64,000 bases of DNA from Nipponacmea schrenckii (Eukaryota > Mollusca > Gastropoda > Lottiidae), in NCBI GenBank assembly GCA_030562195.1, contig JAUJPP010000003.1:16027398-16091397 (forward strand). Reading direction: 5' to 3'. The number at the start of each line of letters is the position of its first letter. Position 1 is the stretch's first letter. Positions 54,589 to 64,000 of the stretch are shown one piece after another. The position numbers were made by a program, and so were the translations under genes. The notes under the pieces are model-generated. The model ran no database searches. It worked only from the letters and a program-made list of their open reading frames with translations, and was not told the origin of the DNA.

Positions 54589-56370
54589 ATAAGATTTATT
54601 AGTTCCAGTGTACTTCCGAGAACATGTAATATTGTTTGTTATTTGCCAGTTTGAAAATTGATTCAGAATAATGATTGAATTCTTCTAACATGATACATTT
54701 TCCCCCAATATAGAAATGATTGCTTCAACAAGACGGTTTTATGACTGTAATATTTTGATGAAAAATATCGATCTGGAAACTAAGCTCGATCATTCCATGT
54801 CGTCATGAATAGACAAATTAAACTTATATGAAATCATTCAAAATAACTAAATTCATATTTGACATAACTTTTACTTATGAACATTAACGGCGATCATGGA
54901 AAAAACTCACTGATTCGGAAATACACTTTATTAAATTAGATACGTAGATTTTGTCGATCTTTAACATTATTTGTAATTATAGAAGATCCTCCGTCTCCTT
55001 AGAATAAAAGTCAAATTATTGCAAATCTTACAAACTTATTTAGCTGATTTGTTGTTGGAGAAAAGCTGGAGTACTACACAATCGTTTCAAGATTTTATTT
55101 TAGACTTTAATACCACAGTGGCATATCAATGAATATGATAGATGACTACCTAGTTTGCGGACGCTAATGTAATCATGTTAGAAAATGACATAAAATGTTG
55201 GAATATTTATTGGACGTGGAGACAAAGATATGTCTTGTCCCAATGGGTTCGCAATTCCATTATTATGAAATATTGTAAACATACTTTACAAATAGGTAAA
55301 TAACACAACGGGACATACCGCACTATAGTTCAGAATAGAAAAATGTTAACTCACTTTGTGCTTTTTCACATAACTCAGTCCACTACACTTCGATTCGTAG
55401 GCGTATAAATGCGAACAAGGATCTATAACGAGCACAAAATGTCATTGCTGACTCAGAGCCAACTGATATTGATGATTACCTGTGAATATCACTTAACGTC
55501 TATGAAAAGAATCGTCGTTTGCTCACCTTCAGTGAAGATAAGATTAGTCAATTAGCTTCAGACTAAAGAGTGAGTAATTTTAAAGGTCAGTGGTGAATTG
55601 AACTTCTTTAATCAGATTTAAACACGTGGTTGTCTGATTTCACCTAAATACAAATAATTTCATTTGAGTTCCTCAGTAATTGACATCAAAGATAAAATAT
55701 CAAACTTCAAACTCGTAAATGAATGATTTCAACAAAATCATTCAAGTAAATAGAGTAATTTTATTTAAGCTGATGATGGTCGAGTTGACCTCTAGTTCTT
55801 GCATGTTTACAAAGTTGAGATAAATGTTCCAATTGCCGCAAGATTAGTTTACCATGGTAAATAAATTGATTACAAACTGCTCTCCTGTACAATCAGTTGT
55901 CTACACAAATTACAGAACAGAATGATTTTAATGAAAAAAAAAAACGTTTTTCTAAGAAAACAGATTAAATGATAAGCAAACAACCATAAGAACTTTGATG
56001 CAGCTAATGCAGTCTGGTTGGTAGATAAAAGGTTTCAGTAGTTTTTATCCACTGATAGAGTTCTGGTATAGATAATTGTCTAATAGATTTGAGAGTAATT
56101 CAATTAGTTTCCTGATGACCAAAAGTACCCCGAAGTAAACTGTAAATTTATCCAAGTTAATCCAAAACAACATTCAAGTTGATGAACCTTCTGACAATGT
56201 TCACGTAACCTAGTTGGTATACTGTAAAGAGGAAGCATCTAGTGTCATGAACAAATTTAATCACTTAAATAACTCCAAATTTATATAGAATACTTACAAT
56301 CCACTTGATTAACCATATTTTAACAATTTGTCTCTCAAACCTAGCCAAAACCGGCTATATACAAATACAA

Positions 56371-56398
56371 TAAATTGTATTATTATTATTATTATTAA
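56371..56398. repeat. ATT microsatellite
   Basis: A run of TATTATTATTATTATTATT lies about 115 bp upstream of the second TRPC exon. Confidence 0.85.
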
Positions 56399-56512
56399 GC
56401 TGTCCATATCAGAGTTCTGAAATAATTGAACCCTTTCAGCTAAAGCGACGGAAAAAAATAATACAGATGCCAAATTTCTGCAACCTCTAATTATGTTCTT
56501 TATATCTTTCAG

Positions 56513-57166
56513 CTTACGGATGAAGAAAGAGTTTTCCTGAACGCAGCGTATTTAGGAGATGTTGGGGTGGTACGAATGTCCCTAGAGGATCGAATGGAAT
56601 CCAATCTAAACATCAATTGTGTTGATTACATGGGCCGTAATGCTCTCCATTTAGCCATTGATAGTGAAAAAATGAATGTCATCGAAATTCTTTTGGATAA
56701 TCTCAGTTTTAATTGTGTTGATGAGGCCTTACTACACGCAATCAGTAAAGGTGCTGTGAAAATTGTGAAAATTATAATAGAGCATCCAAATTTCATGGCC
56801 GGTGAGGTGAAATTAAAAAGGCAAGGAGGTGGTGATGCCTTCTTTAGGACGGAGGAGAAGAGTCAGTTTCCCCCGGATATAACTCCTCTTATTCTTGCAG
56901 CACATTATAATAACCATGAAATTATTCAAATGTTTATATCTCGAAATCATACAATACCTAAACCACATCCAATATCTTGTACTTGTGCCGACTGTGCTAC
57001 TAAACAGAACTATGATTCACTAAAAAGATCTCGATCCAGATTAAATGCGTATCGAGCACTAGCTAGCCCAGCTTACATGGCCCTCTCTAGTCCTGATCCT
57101 ATAATGAATACATTTGAATTACGACAAGAGATGATGAAACTTCAAGAAGTAGAAAAAGAATTTAAG
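56513..57166 (+). CDS. TRPC (short transient receptor potential) channel, ankyrin-repeat and linker exon, partial gene
   Basis: This is a 654-nt, 218-codon, phase 0/0 exon with acceptor TTTCAG|CTT and donor AAG|GTGAGT. It encodes residues 16-233 of a TRPC cation channel, a tetrameric plasma-membrane channel usually opened downstream of phospholipase C. The product begins LTDEERVFLNAAYLGD. Ankyrin-type repeats cover roughly residues 18-160, with NCVDYMGRNALHLAI, ALLHAISKGAVKIV and DITPLILAAH as repeat signatures. Residues 167-176 contain H-x3-C-x-C-x2-C, the zinc site known from TRPC4/5 structures. The conserved linker SRSRLNAYRALASPAYMALS follows, then a helix ending EVEKEFK. NCVDYMG, ISKG, HPxF and SPAY favour a TRPC3/6/7-type origin over TRPC1 or TRPC4/5. 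Transmembrane segments, selectivity filter and TRP box are absent because the gene runs out of the window. An unspliced frame continues to a stop at 57326-57328, but that is intron sequence. I am confident of the family and less so of the subfamily. In invertebrates this class includes phototransduction channels; that role is not shown here. Confidence 0.95.
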
Positions 57167-57460
57167 GTGAGTGTTTTTAATATTATATATACTATTGATC
57201 AAGAGTATTTCTTAATATTTCTACAAAATAAGTTCCGAGATCAGACGAATGAGTGGCCTTGTGGAAACTGTAAACATAATTCTCGGATCCTTATAATTGG
57301 CTACATGTTAAATTTGGTTTATTTTTGAACGATTCTTGTATGAAACTAACTAATTAATCAATGTGTCAAGTCTGGTGATCTGAACGCTTGGTCTCACAAA
57401 GACGTGAAGACGTGAAGTATGACTAATTTATCATTGGACATCCTCAGTGGTATTGCTTGA

Positions 57461-57838
57461 AAAAATGGTAAATTAAAGAATCATAATTATTCAAATTCAC
57501 CCTCAAACTCCAAACAAAATAATGATGCTTATAATTATAATAACAAAAGAACTAAACAGTCGTCTGTACCACAAATTTTATTACAGACCAATATTAACAA
57601 TAATTTCAGAAACCATAAATCGTTTGTTGAAAATCGACCCCCCTACCCCAAAAATCCTATCTTAAATGCTAAACTACGTCAAGCAAGCATGTTCAGTTTC
57701 TGTGGCGTTCACAAGCTATATTTTGATTTGAGTCAAGCCAACGGCAACAACACAGAACTGTTCGCGACTCTGAATTATTTTATCATTAGGAAAGTGCTCA
57801 AAGTATCATATAAATATTTTCTGAAGTTTCTTTTTTAA
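57461..57838 (+). pseudogene. Asn-rich open frame of 125 codons without a start, possible transposon relic
   Basis: This frame is open from just after TGA (57458) to TAA (57836-57838), the second longest open stretch in the window. The first half is Asn/Ser/Lys-rich (NYSNSPSNSKQNNDAYNYNN), followed by RPPYPKNPILNAKLRQASMF and a hydrophobic tail. It has no start codon near its 5' end and lies 0.3 kb into the TRPC intron. Low-complexity Asn-rich leaders occur in retroelement gag-like proteins, but no zinc knuckle is present. It could be an alternative exon, a relic or chance. Confidence 0.25.
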
Positions 57839-59348
57839 TTGAAATTTCAAACATTGTTTTATATTAATTAAAAGGTTTCATGTTTGTTAAGTTTTATGTC
57901 TCAAGGACAGGATGATTTAATATATTTAAAATTGTCTAAAAATTAAAGCCCCGTATACACGATCACATTTTTGTTCTTCATACATTTAGTTCATCGTCTC
58001 GACGGCTTTCTATCATGTAACTTGGATTTTAAATGGCGCTTTTTACGGAAAAAATGTCCAATTCATGGTGGCTAATATGTGACTGTATTTTCTTGTTGTA
58101 ATATAATAATAAATGATAATTCATTAAAGGAAGATACATCCATTACTATTTAAATTCATTCCGGAGCTGGACTAGTCTGTAATCCAATAATGTCTGATAA
58201 AGCCCATGCTGATATCTTCTTTTGATGACCCATTAGCACTTGCTAACCAAGAGTTTTCAATATAAGTATAATCACTGACGCAGCAGCATTACTCAACAGG
58301 CTGCTGTGAGCTTCCATGATGTCTTTTCTATCCAAAATTGGTCATACACTGCCGTATGCCGTCATTAAATGCATGGATATAATACAAAATAAATGTACAT
58401 TGATAAGAATTAAACGACATTTAGAAGCCTTGAGACGATTTTACAAGAAACACAAAGGCAATATTATGGTATAACCCAATTCTCTAACAACAAAGCACAC
58501 AACGTTTTAGCACAATTTACACGTGTCGTAATCAGATGATATGCTTTGTATTTCTTGTATAATTTTAATGTTTTGCACAAATGTTTGATCGTGTAGACTG
58601 ACTGGGCTTAAGATCAATTTCCGTTCACTTTCCTCATGCCCCACGGCCATTAGAATACTGTTTATGGCATATGTCAATTAGCTGACTGACCAAATAGCAT
58701 CAGTTCTGATATTTGAAAATAACGATTTTCTTCACAGTATACTTCCATTTCAGAAGTATAACGTCCTATACCAAACATTCATAGAACAAAAGGACCCGTA
58801 AACTTCTATAAATAATACAATTTAATAAAACCAATATCGTCTTTCAAGTTCATCTTAGTTTTGACATGTAATATCTCATCTTTCATACAAATGTAGGACC
58901 TGACCTTACATGATAGTCGTTAAGACGCTGATGACCTAGCATTACTCTGGGTTATTCACCCTCTTAGATATGTATTTCTTTTCCTCAGACTTTTTTATGA
59001 TGAATTGTTATGGTGCTTGTTATGGCTCATATAGTGATTTTACAATAATCTAAGCAACCGAAACGTATAAGGAGTTATTACAACAATGTCGATAAGTTTG
59101 TCTCACTGTCTGATGTCTCTTCCAGACCATTCATATTATTGCTGCTTGAAAAAAGTCACCCAAGAGCAGATATTCAATATTATGGAGGGTGGGAAGGGGG
59201 GGGGGGTGATCATTGCAAAAAGTATTCACAAAGTCAAACCTGAAAACGAAGTGTCGTACTAAATTAATCTACTAATTACAAAGAAGAAATGGCCATAGTT
59301 TATTTTTCAAACTTCATTTCACAATTATCTAAGATTCAACATCAAAAC

Positions 59349-59354
59349 TTTATT
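59349..59354 (-). promoter_or_regulatory. Possible poly(A) signal AATAAA for the antisense Cys-rich frame
   Basis: AATAAA on the minus strand lies 45-50 nt after the TAG at 59399-59401. GTTTTGATGTTG follows as a possible GU-rich downstream element. In AT-rich DNA such hexamers also arise by chance. Confidence 0.3.
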
Positions 59355-59398
59355 TTTTCGTAAATGAATTCTTCACTTTACATAATTGACATAATCAA

Positions 59399-59596
59399 CT
59401 ATGTCTTCTTGACTTTGCATTCTTTAAAAATGTAAGTTCGACAACTGTAAAGTGAACATTCTGTATTCTTGAAGGCATACTGTCCATCCTTGATTACATA
59501 ATCTGGAAATACTCGGAATGTAACGAACATATCACAAAATCTACCTCGTATTTTCTTTACTGCCGACGAATACTTCTGGCAGCAACAATCCTCCAT
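59399..59596 (-). CDS. Candidate small Cys-rich protein or 3' terminal exon, antisense in the TRPC intron
   Basis: I do not recognise this gene. The minus-strand frame starts with ATGG at 59596 and encodes 65 residues, beginning MEDCCCQKYSSAVKKIRG and ending in a basic tail before TAG. It has seven Cys (a CCC cluster, one at RFCD, then ECSLYSC and KEC) and many Lys/Arg. The frame is open upstream only to a TAG just before 59620. Possible acceptors CAG lie at 59633 and 59638 (minus strand), so this may be the last exon of a longer secreted protein whose signal peptide is elsewhere. An AATAAA sits 45-50 nt beyond the stop (59349-59354, read on the minus strand), followed by a GT-rich stretch, as expected for a 3' end. 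The C-terminal spacing C-x3-C-x7-C loosely recalls half of a single von Willebrand C domain; that is speculation. A chance frame remains possible. Confidence 0.35.
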   Translation of the reverse strand: MEDCCCQKYSSAVKKIRGRFCDMFVTFRVFPDYVIKDGQYAFKNTECSLYSCRTYIFKECKVKKT

Positions 59597-60572
59597 AGAT
59601 ATTTTCTTATAGACAGTCAACTATAATGTAATCTGTGCTGCAAAAATTGTCCTCGTGCTATCATATACTTTATCTCATGCCAACAATTTTCGCAATCCAT
59701 ACATTATCGTAAGTTTTATCACTTTTTAACTATTCATCTGGTAAATAAGTTTCGTGGAGTATTCATTAAAGATATACAATTAATTAGTTATAAAATGGAA
59801 ATTGTAAATCAAATATTAACCTTATCTCGGAGCAACTTCTCCAAAATCGTTTTCACAGAAGAATTCTATCAAACTTTGAAATGAAGTGGGATTCTCCAGG
59901 GATCTATATAAATATGAATATTATATTTTATCAATATATTAAGATAAAGTTTGAAGGTAATTATTTTATAAATAGTTCAGATTTCTTCTTATCGCCTGCT
60001 TTCTGTTAAAACAAATTCACCGATATATGATCATCATTCTAAAAATATTTCAGATAACTTCAGGTCAATTCAGTTCTTTGATGCTAACCTGTTATGTCAA
60101 TTGAAATTCTTTCAGAAACTTGGTATAAGTCATTTTTTGACATTATAATTTGTTCAGTATATTAACACACAAAATTCCTTCACCACTATTATTACAAAGT
60201 CGCCAATCTTCTCTGTCCTATTATTTTGTGTTAGTCAATATCTTTCAGGTGCTTCCCAATTTACGAAAGATATTTTTCCATTGCACACCTGTTAATTCAT
60301 CAGTGCCAAAACTTTCTCAAAAGGTTTAATCATTACCAACAAATTCTGTACATTAAACGTTTTCAAGATCAAGTGGTGCACCTTAATTACATTGGGAAAC
60401 GTTTGGGTTGTTACTTATTCTTTGCTTCTACTGTAAAACCCTATAACAGTGTATATCTAAGTAAGGATCAAATGTAAGCACCAACAGTGTTACAGTATAG
60501 CATTGCCACTAACAATGGTGAAATCTAATACCACCTTTACGGTTGATTTATTACATATTGTCGATGCAAGTT

Positions 60573-60833
60573 TGCACTCTTTACTGGGTACCCTTACACC
60601 AATACATGTGTATTAGTAGGTAAACTCTGAATACACATTGGTAGGGGTTACTACTTACACGATTGTCGGTGTAAGCTGTGAGTGTATACACTCGGTATAT
60701 ATGCTTAACACACACAAAGTGTATACACTTCATTACATGTACTCGAAACTTATACACTTTTGAAAGTGTAAAGTTAACATTTTGATTTGTATAGGTATGG
60801 TAGGTAGTAAACACGAATGTTGGTGTTACTGAA
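60573..60833. repeat. Palindrome-rich, possibly MITE-like element
   Basis: Two perfect 14-bp palindromes occur, GAGTGTATACACTC (60680-60693) and AAGTGTATACACTT (60717-60730), with an imperfect one at TACACTTTTGAAAGTGTA. The outer parts, TTACACCAATACATGTGTAT followed by TAGTAGGTAAAC and, on the right, GTAGTAAACACGAATGTTGG followed by TGTTACTGAATAC, are roughly inverted. No target duplication was identified. A frame across it is an artefact. Confidence 0.45.
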
Positions 60834-60969
60834 TACTTCTTTCAAACGAATATGATTCCAATTTAGTAAGATGTAAGGTGTGAACGAAATACCAATTTAA
60901 GGGCTGCGTAACACCAATCTAAAACAATCCAATTAGTATGTAATGAGTCAACTAACTTACAAATGAATG

Positions 60970-60980
60970 TTGAGTTTAAA
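60970..60980. repeat. SINE target-site duplication, left copy
   Basis: TTGAGTTTAAA, identical to 61337-61347 on the other side of the SINE. Confidence 0.85.
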
Positions 60981-61336
60981 ATGAAAATGAAATGAATGGA
61001 GTTTTACGTCCTACTCTTCTGCACCTTATGGGCTAATGAAGACGGGCAACGCCATGCAGTGTGCAATGAGGGAAATTTTGCCAGGACAGCGGCATTAGCC
61101 TACTCTTTTTGCGATTTCCAACTGTCGAGGGATCTTTAACGTGCACAGTCTGTAGCACACGGGCCTCGGTTTATTGTCCCATCCGAACGACTAGACGCTT
61201 TTTCCATGTCAGTCCCTCCGACCTGCATCACTGACAAGGGGAAACCGGGCTGAAAAATCCGAAAGTTCATCTCGACCTTTGCCGGGATTGAACCCTGGAC
61301 CTTCAGGTTAGCGAGCAAGCGTCTAACCCACGGATT
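60981..61336 (-). mobile_element. tRNA-derived SINE, complete, 356 bp, with 11-bp target duplications
   Basis: Read on the minus strand, the element begins with an A-box-like GTGGGTTAGACGCTTGCTC and has a clear B-box GGTTCAATCCC, i.e. an RNA polymerase III promoter derived from a tRNA. A unique body of about 270 bp follows, and the 3' tail is of ATTTC/ATTTTC type (GAAATG/GAAAATG on the plus strand). The perfect direct repeat TTGAGTTTAAA flanks it at 60970-60980 and 61337-61347, the hallmark of LINE-mediated insertion. The body has no long coding frame. Related pieces occur at 11.17, 20.13 and 28.3 kb. Confidence 0.85.
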
Positions 61337-61347
61337 TTGAGTTTAAA
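61337..61347. repeat. SINE target-site duplication, right copy
   Basis: TTGAGTTTAAA, identical to 60970-60980. Confidence 0.85.
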
Positions 61348-63166
61348 CCTCGTTGATAGAATAGAATATGTTTCAAACTAAAAATCTAATATCCATTTCA
61401 TCTTCAAGAGATGACGGAAATTATGACTTGTATCACAGAAATATGTGTTTGTTAATCGTCGACTCCATAACAATGTAGGAATATTTCGACAAATGAAAAT
61501 GACCAATGTTAGCAATGTCAGGAGATGGCGGTAATCAGTTCATCAAGTATATTGTCTCATGAAGTATATAAAGGATTCGGTTAAAACTAATTACCATGAA
61601 CTTATATATATGGATTTTCTTGTCTCAAACAGTTTCTTTAATTTATAGAATTTGATAATTCAATCTGTATTAAGACCCTTTATTCAGCAGCTGAGTTCAG
61701 GCTCTTATCGGTAATATTTTGGATTTCACAAAATAACGTTAGTTTTAATCCTGTTAACACATAACTTGATATTTAAAGGGATAATAGCCGTTAAAAGAAA
61801 CATAAAATTTGAATTTCACACAAACTTGACAAATAACAATATATTTCCATCAGTGAACTTACCTGGTGTCTTAACTATCACAATCTCTCTATAAAGCGAT
61901 AAATCCACAAAATCAAGTAGTTATTCTAACATAGATTTCCCGCAAGGAAGTTTTAGCGCTGATTTCCCAAACGTTTTTATTCCCAAACATAATTGAATCG
62001 TCGCTTGCTCACTTTTTTGAAAAAATCCGAATATAGTTTTATTCTAGCTTTTTGAAGTGTGGGATACATACTTATTTAACCAATAGTCAATATTAAACAC
62101 AAATATAAGACGTAGAACGAGTGTATTCTAACCCCTATTATCCCTTTAAATTTGCCCAGGATTGTACTTTTGACTGAGAAACAGACCCTTGTAGTAAGCA
62201 AATTTAAAATAGTAATTTTGGTTCTTGTAGTTTGAATAAAGCAAAGTTTTTTTTTTTTTAAATAGTTTCTATATTCTTGAAAGAAAATTGGAATATCAGC
62301 CTTAGTTTGGCAATTGATAATACAATACTGATATAAAAGTTCTAATATTGCCCTAAGGCTCCGTAGATACCAATATATCAGGTAGCAATTCGTAGATTAA
62401 GGTCCAACGAAGCCCTTCTACGACCTTGGTCATTTTACAGCTAGTTCTTATAATTTAAATTTTAAAACTGTTAACGGTGTAAGACGGTAGTTCCACAGGA
62501 TAAGGGCTAATTCTTGTTTTATTATAGTATAATTGTTTTACTGTTAAATCGTACAATGTGTATTTATTAGAAAGACTAGGTAAAGATACGGTTTAATACC
62601 AGATTACTAACAATCTGATGTTACTGTGAACCTTGAAAGATAAACTTTACTGTAACTGGTGATCTTTACTACTAACTATATCAAATACGAGACGGAACTA
62701 AAAGTCAATATCAATGTTATATTTGATAAAATTGGATAACATTTCTATTTATTTTCTCCTTCAATCTCTTTTTATTTCCTCTTTCTACTTGACATTCACT
62801 TTGTTTCCATTTTGGCATCTTGTAGTCTTAGAGGAGAATTACACTGACAAACAGGAACATGTTTTAATAGTTCAATAACCTTTCATTATGATTGAGTAAT
62901 ACTGAAATAATTCTATATGTAGAGAAATAAAGCGGGAGAAATCACTTTCTAGTACCATTAGTCATATTTCTAAAACTTTTTTCACAAGTCTTGTTTGTAG
63001 AAGTGTTGTTGCAAGAAAGATTTTTTCGAAAAAATAATAGTTGGTATATAAATGTTATACCATCACTGTGAAGTTATTACACTACAAGATAAAATATACT
63101 TGACAATAAGTTTTTCCTAATGACGACTTCAAAACCTGCAGATTCTCTAAAATACTATCATGACCA

Positions 63167-63215
63167 CAGTGGCTCAGTGAGTTATAGGCTGCTCATGTTC
63201 AGGATACCTAGAAAA
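63167..63215 (+). mobile_element. Possible tRNA-like SINE head fragment
   Basis: CAGTGGCTCAGTGAGTTATA and GGCTGCTCATGTTCAGGATA resemble the 5' (A-box) part of a tRNA-derived SINE. No B-box follows, so it is truncated or a coincidence. Confidence 0.22.
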
Positions 63216-64000
63216 CAGCAGATGTATCTATCTGAAGAACCTCAATATATTCTGTGAATAACCTTCGGAGGTTCTATTAGACAATAAATAACGGCCGAAC
63301 AGTGGAAACTAGGATCAAGTTTTCAATATTCACCCGCTTTATTTAATTTAAATGGCGTTCGAACGACAAATGTCAAACTAAAACTAAAACTTCCATTGTC
63401 CCCTGAATTAGATTTATTTCAAGGAAATTATTTGTAGATTTCAAAGACGATTTTAAATTGAGAACTGATTTCAGTGGCTGTATTTATTTCAAATTTCAAA
63501 TGAATACAGGTCTATGAAGATGTTATTCGAGCTATGTGTTACCGATATGTTTGAAATAGAATCATCACGTATAAATACATACAAATATTATTCAACAAAT
63601 ATGTTAAGCCAAATACTTGATAAAAGTGATTATTATAACCGGAAGTGTTTGGCAATTGTATAGTCTCCCATTACTATTTCTCTTCCATCTCCAGAAACAG
63701 AGGCTTTATTTACTTTCTATCTTTGATGCTCATACTGTTAGCTTATATGAAGATCGGTTACAATTCTTTTGATAAATCTAGTCGTTTTCATTCGTTTACA
63801 ATTTACTAGAACGTGAACGACAAACTGTTAGTTGTAAATCCGAAACAGAATTTCCCCCTTTTAACTATGAGTAAAACAATAATTATCCTCTGAAAATCCT
63901 CTACGCCCCCAGCAATAATCAGAAATCTTTTTTAAACCCAATTACTTATGACAATATTTAATTGTGAAACCCAGTTTTTCTGCAGGCTTGAGACTACACT

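Larger units (their letters stand above)
44836..56512 (+). other. TRPC intron (11.7 kb, GT-AG)
   Basis: The intron joins Gln15 to Leu16 of the channel in phase 0. It starts GTGAGT and ends in a pyrimidine tract plus CAG. It is AT-rich and holds a foldback element, a minisatellite, a Tc1/mariner relic, a two-strand open stretch at 54.3 kb and an ATT microsatellite, each listed separately. The stretches 44836-47598, 48471-49309, 50352-54300 and 54600-56370 contain no further gene, RNA or repeat that I could recognise by eye. Confidence 0.75.
57167..64000 (+). other. TRPC downstream intron, incomplete at the window edge
   Basis: It begins with the consensus donor GTGAGT at 57167. I looked for the next conserved TRPC exon, which in relatives begins with a helix rich in Tyr/Glu and then SxQCKxFA, and did not see it. 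The intron therefore probably runs beyond 64000. It contains an Asn-rich open frame, an antisense Cys-rich candidate exon, a palindromic element and a full-length SINE. The stretches 57840-59340, 59650-60560 and 61350-64000 otherwise show only AT-rich sequence with short homopolymers. Confidence 0.65.

Noticed and set aside
57167..57328. Continuation of the TRPC frame to a stop
   Set aside because: The consensus donor at 57167 and loss of TRPC similarity exactly there show it is intron read-through.
60581..60814. Minus-strand 77-codon frame rich in Tyr, Thr and Val
   Set aside because: It is generated by the palindromic GTGTATACAC repeats.
61136..61318. Minus-strand frame of 60 codons
   Set aside because: It lies entirely within the SINE, which is non-coding.
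63970..64000. TTTTTCTGCAG acceptor-like site at the window end as the next TRPC exon
   Set aside because: In the required phase 0 the sequence reads GCT TGA, an immediate stop.

Overview
This window is non-coding-rich, AT-rich nuclear DNA from an animal. The signs are GT-AG introns, a tRNA-derived SINE with target-site duplications, a decayed Tc1/mariner transposon, a foldback element, many minisatellites, and only two convincing coding exons in 64 kb. The one gene I can name is a canonical TRPC cation channel of the TRPC3/6/7-like type. Its sequence, together with the SINE tail and repeat style, suggests an invertebrate, most likely a lophotrochozoan such as a mollusc. The phylum is inference.

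Layout. From 1 to about 44.7 kb there is no gene I can identify. The stretch holds a few short candidate exons or relics (621-774 +; 14.8 and 15.7 kb -; 21.5-21.8 kb on both strands; 27.6 kb -). It also holds SINE pieces (11.17 kb with a 10-bp target duplication, 20.13 kb, 28.3 kb), minisatellites (7.6, 10.3, 16.7, 21.1 and 33.4 kb) and an exact 138-bp tandem duplication at 35.56-35.84 kb.

From 44.75 kb onward the + strand carries the 5' part of the TRPC gene. A short first coding exon (44751-44835, start ATG at 44791 in a GCCACC-ATG context) is followed by an 11.7-kb intron. The large ankyrin-repeat exon is at 56513-57166, and a further intron runs past the window end. All three visible splice boundaries match consensus and both exons end in phase 0. 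Together they encode the first 233 residues: four ankyrin-type repeats, the H-x3-C-x-C-x2-C zinc motif and the SRSR..ALASPAY linker. The pore, TRP box and C-terminus lie beyond the window.

The big intron carries a 282-bp foldback element (47.6 kb) directly followed by a ten-unit minisatellite (47.94-48.47 kb). It also carries a roughly 1-kb Tc1/mariner pseudo-element (49.36-50.35 kb), which contains an inserted copy of its own left end. The downstream intron carries an Asn-rich open frame (57.46-57.84 kb), a possible antisense Cys-rich terminal exon with a poly(A) signal (59.35-59.60 kb), a palindrome-rich element (60.6-60.8 kb) and a complete 356-bp SINE with 11-bp target duplications (60.98-61.34 kb).

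Nothing here looks like an operon, CRISPR array or prokaryotic system. The most interesting points are the SINE family, the self-inserted Tc1 end, the foldback/minisatellite junction and the antisense Cys-rich exon. All reading is by eye; no alignment or search was run.
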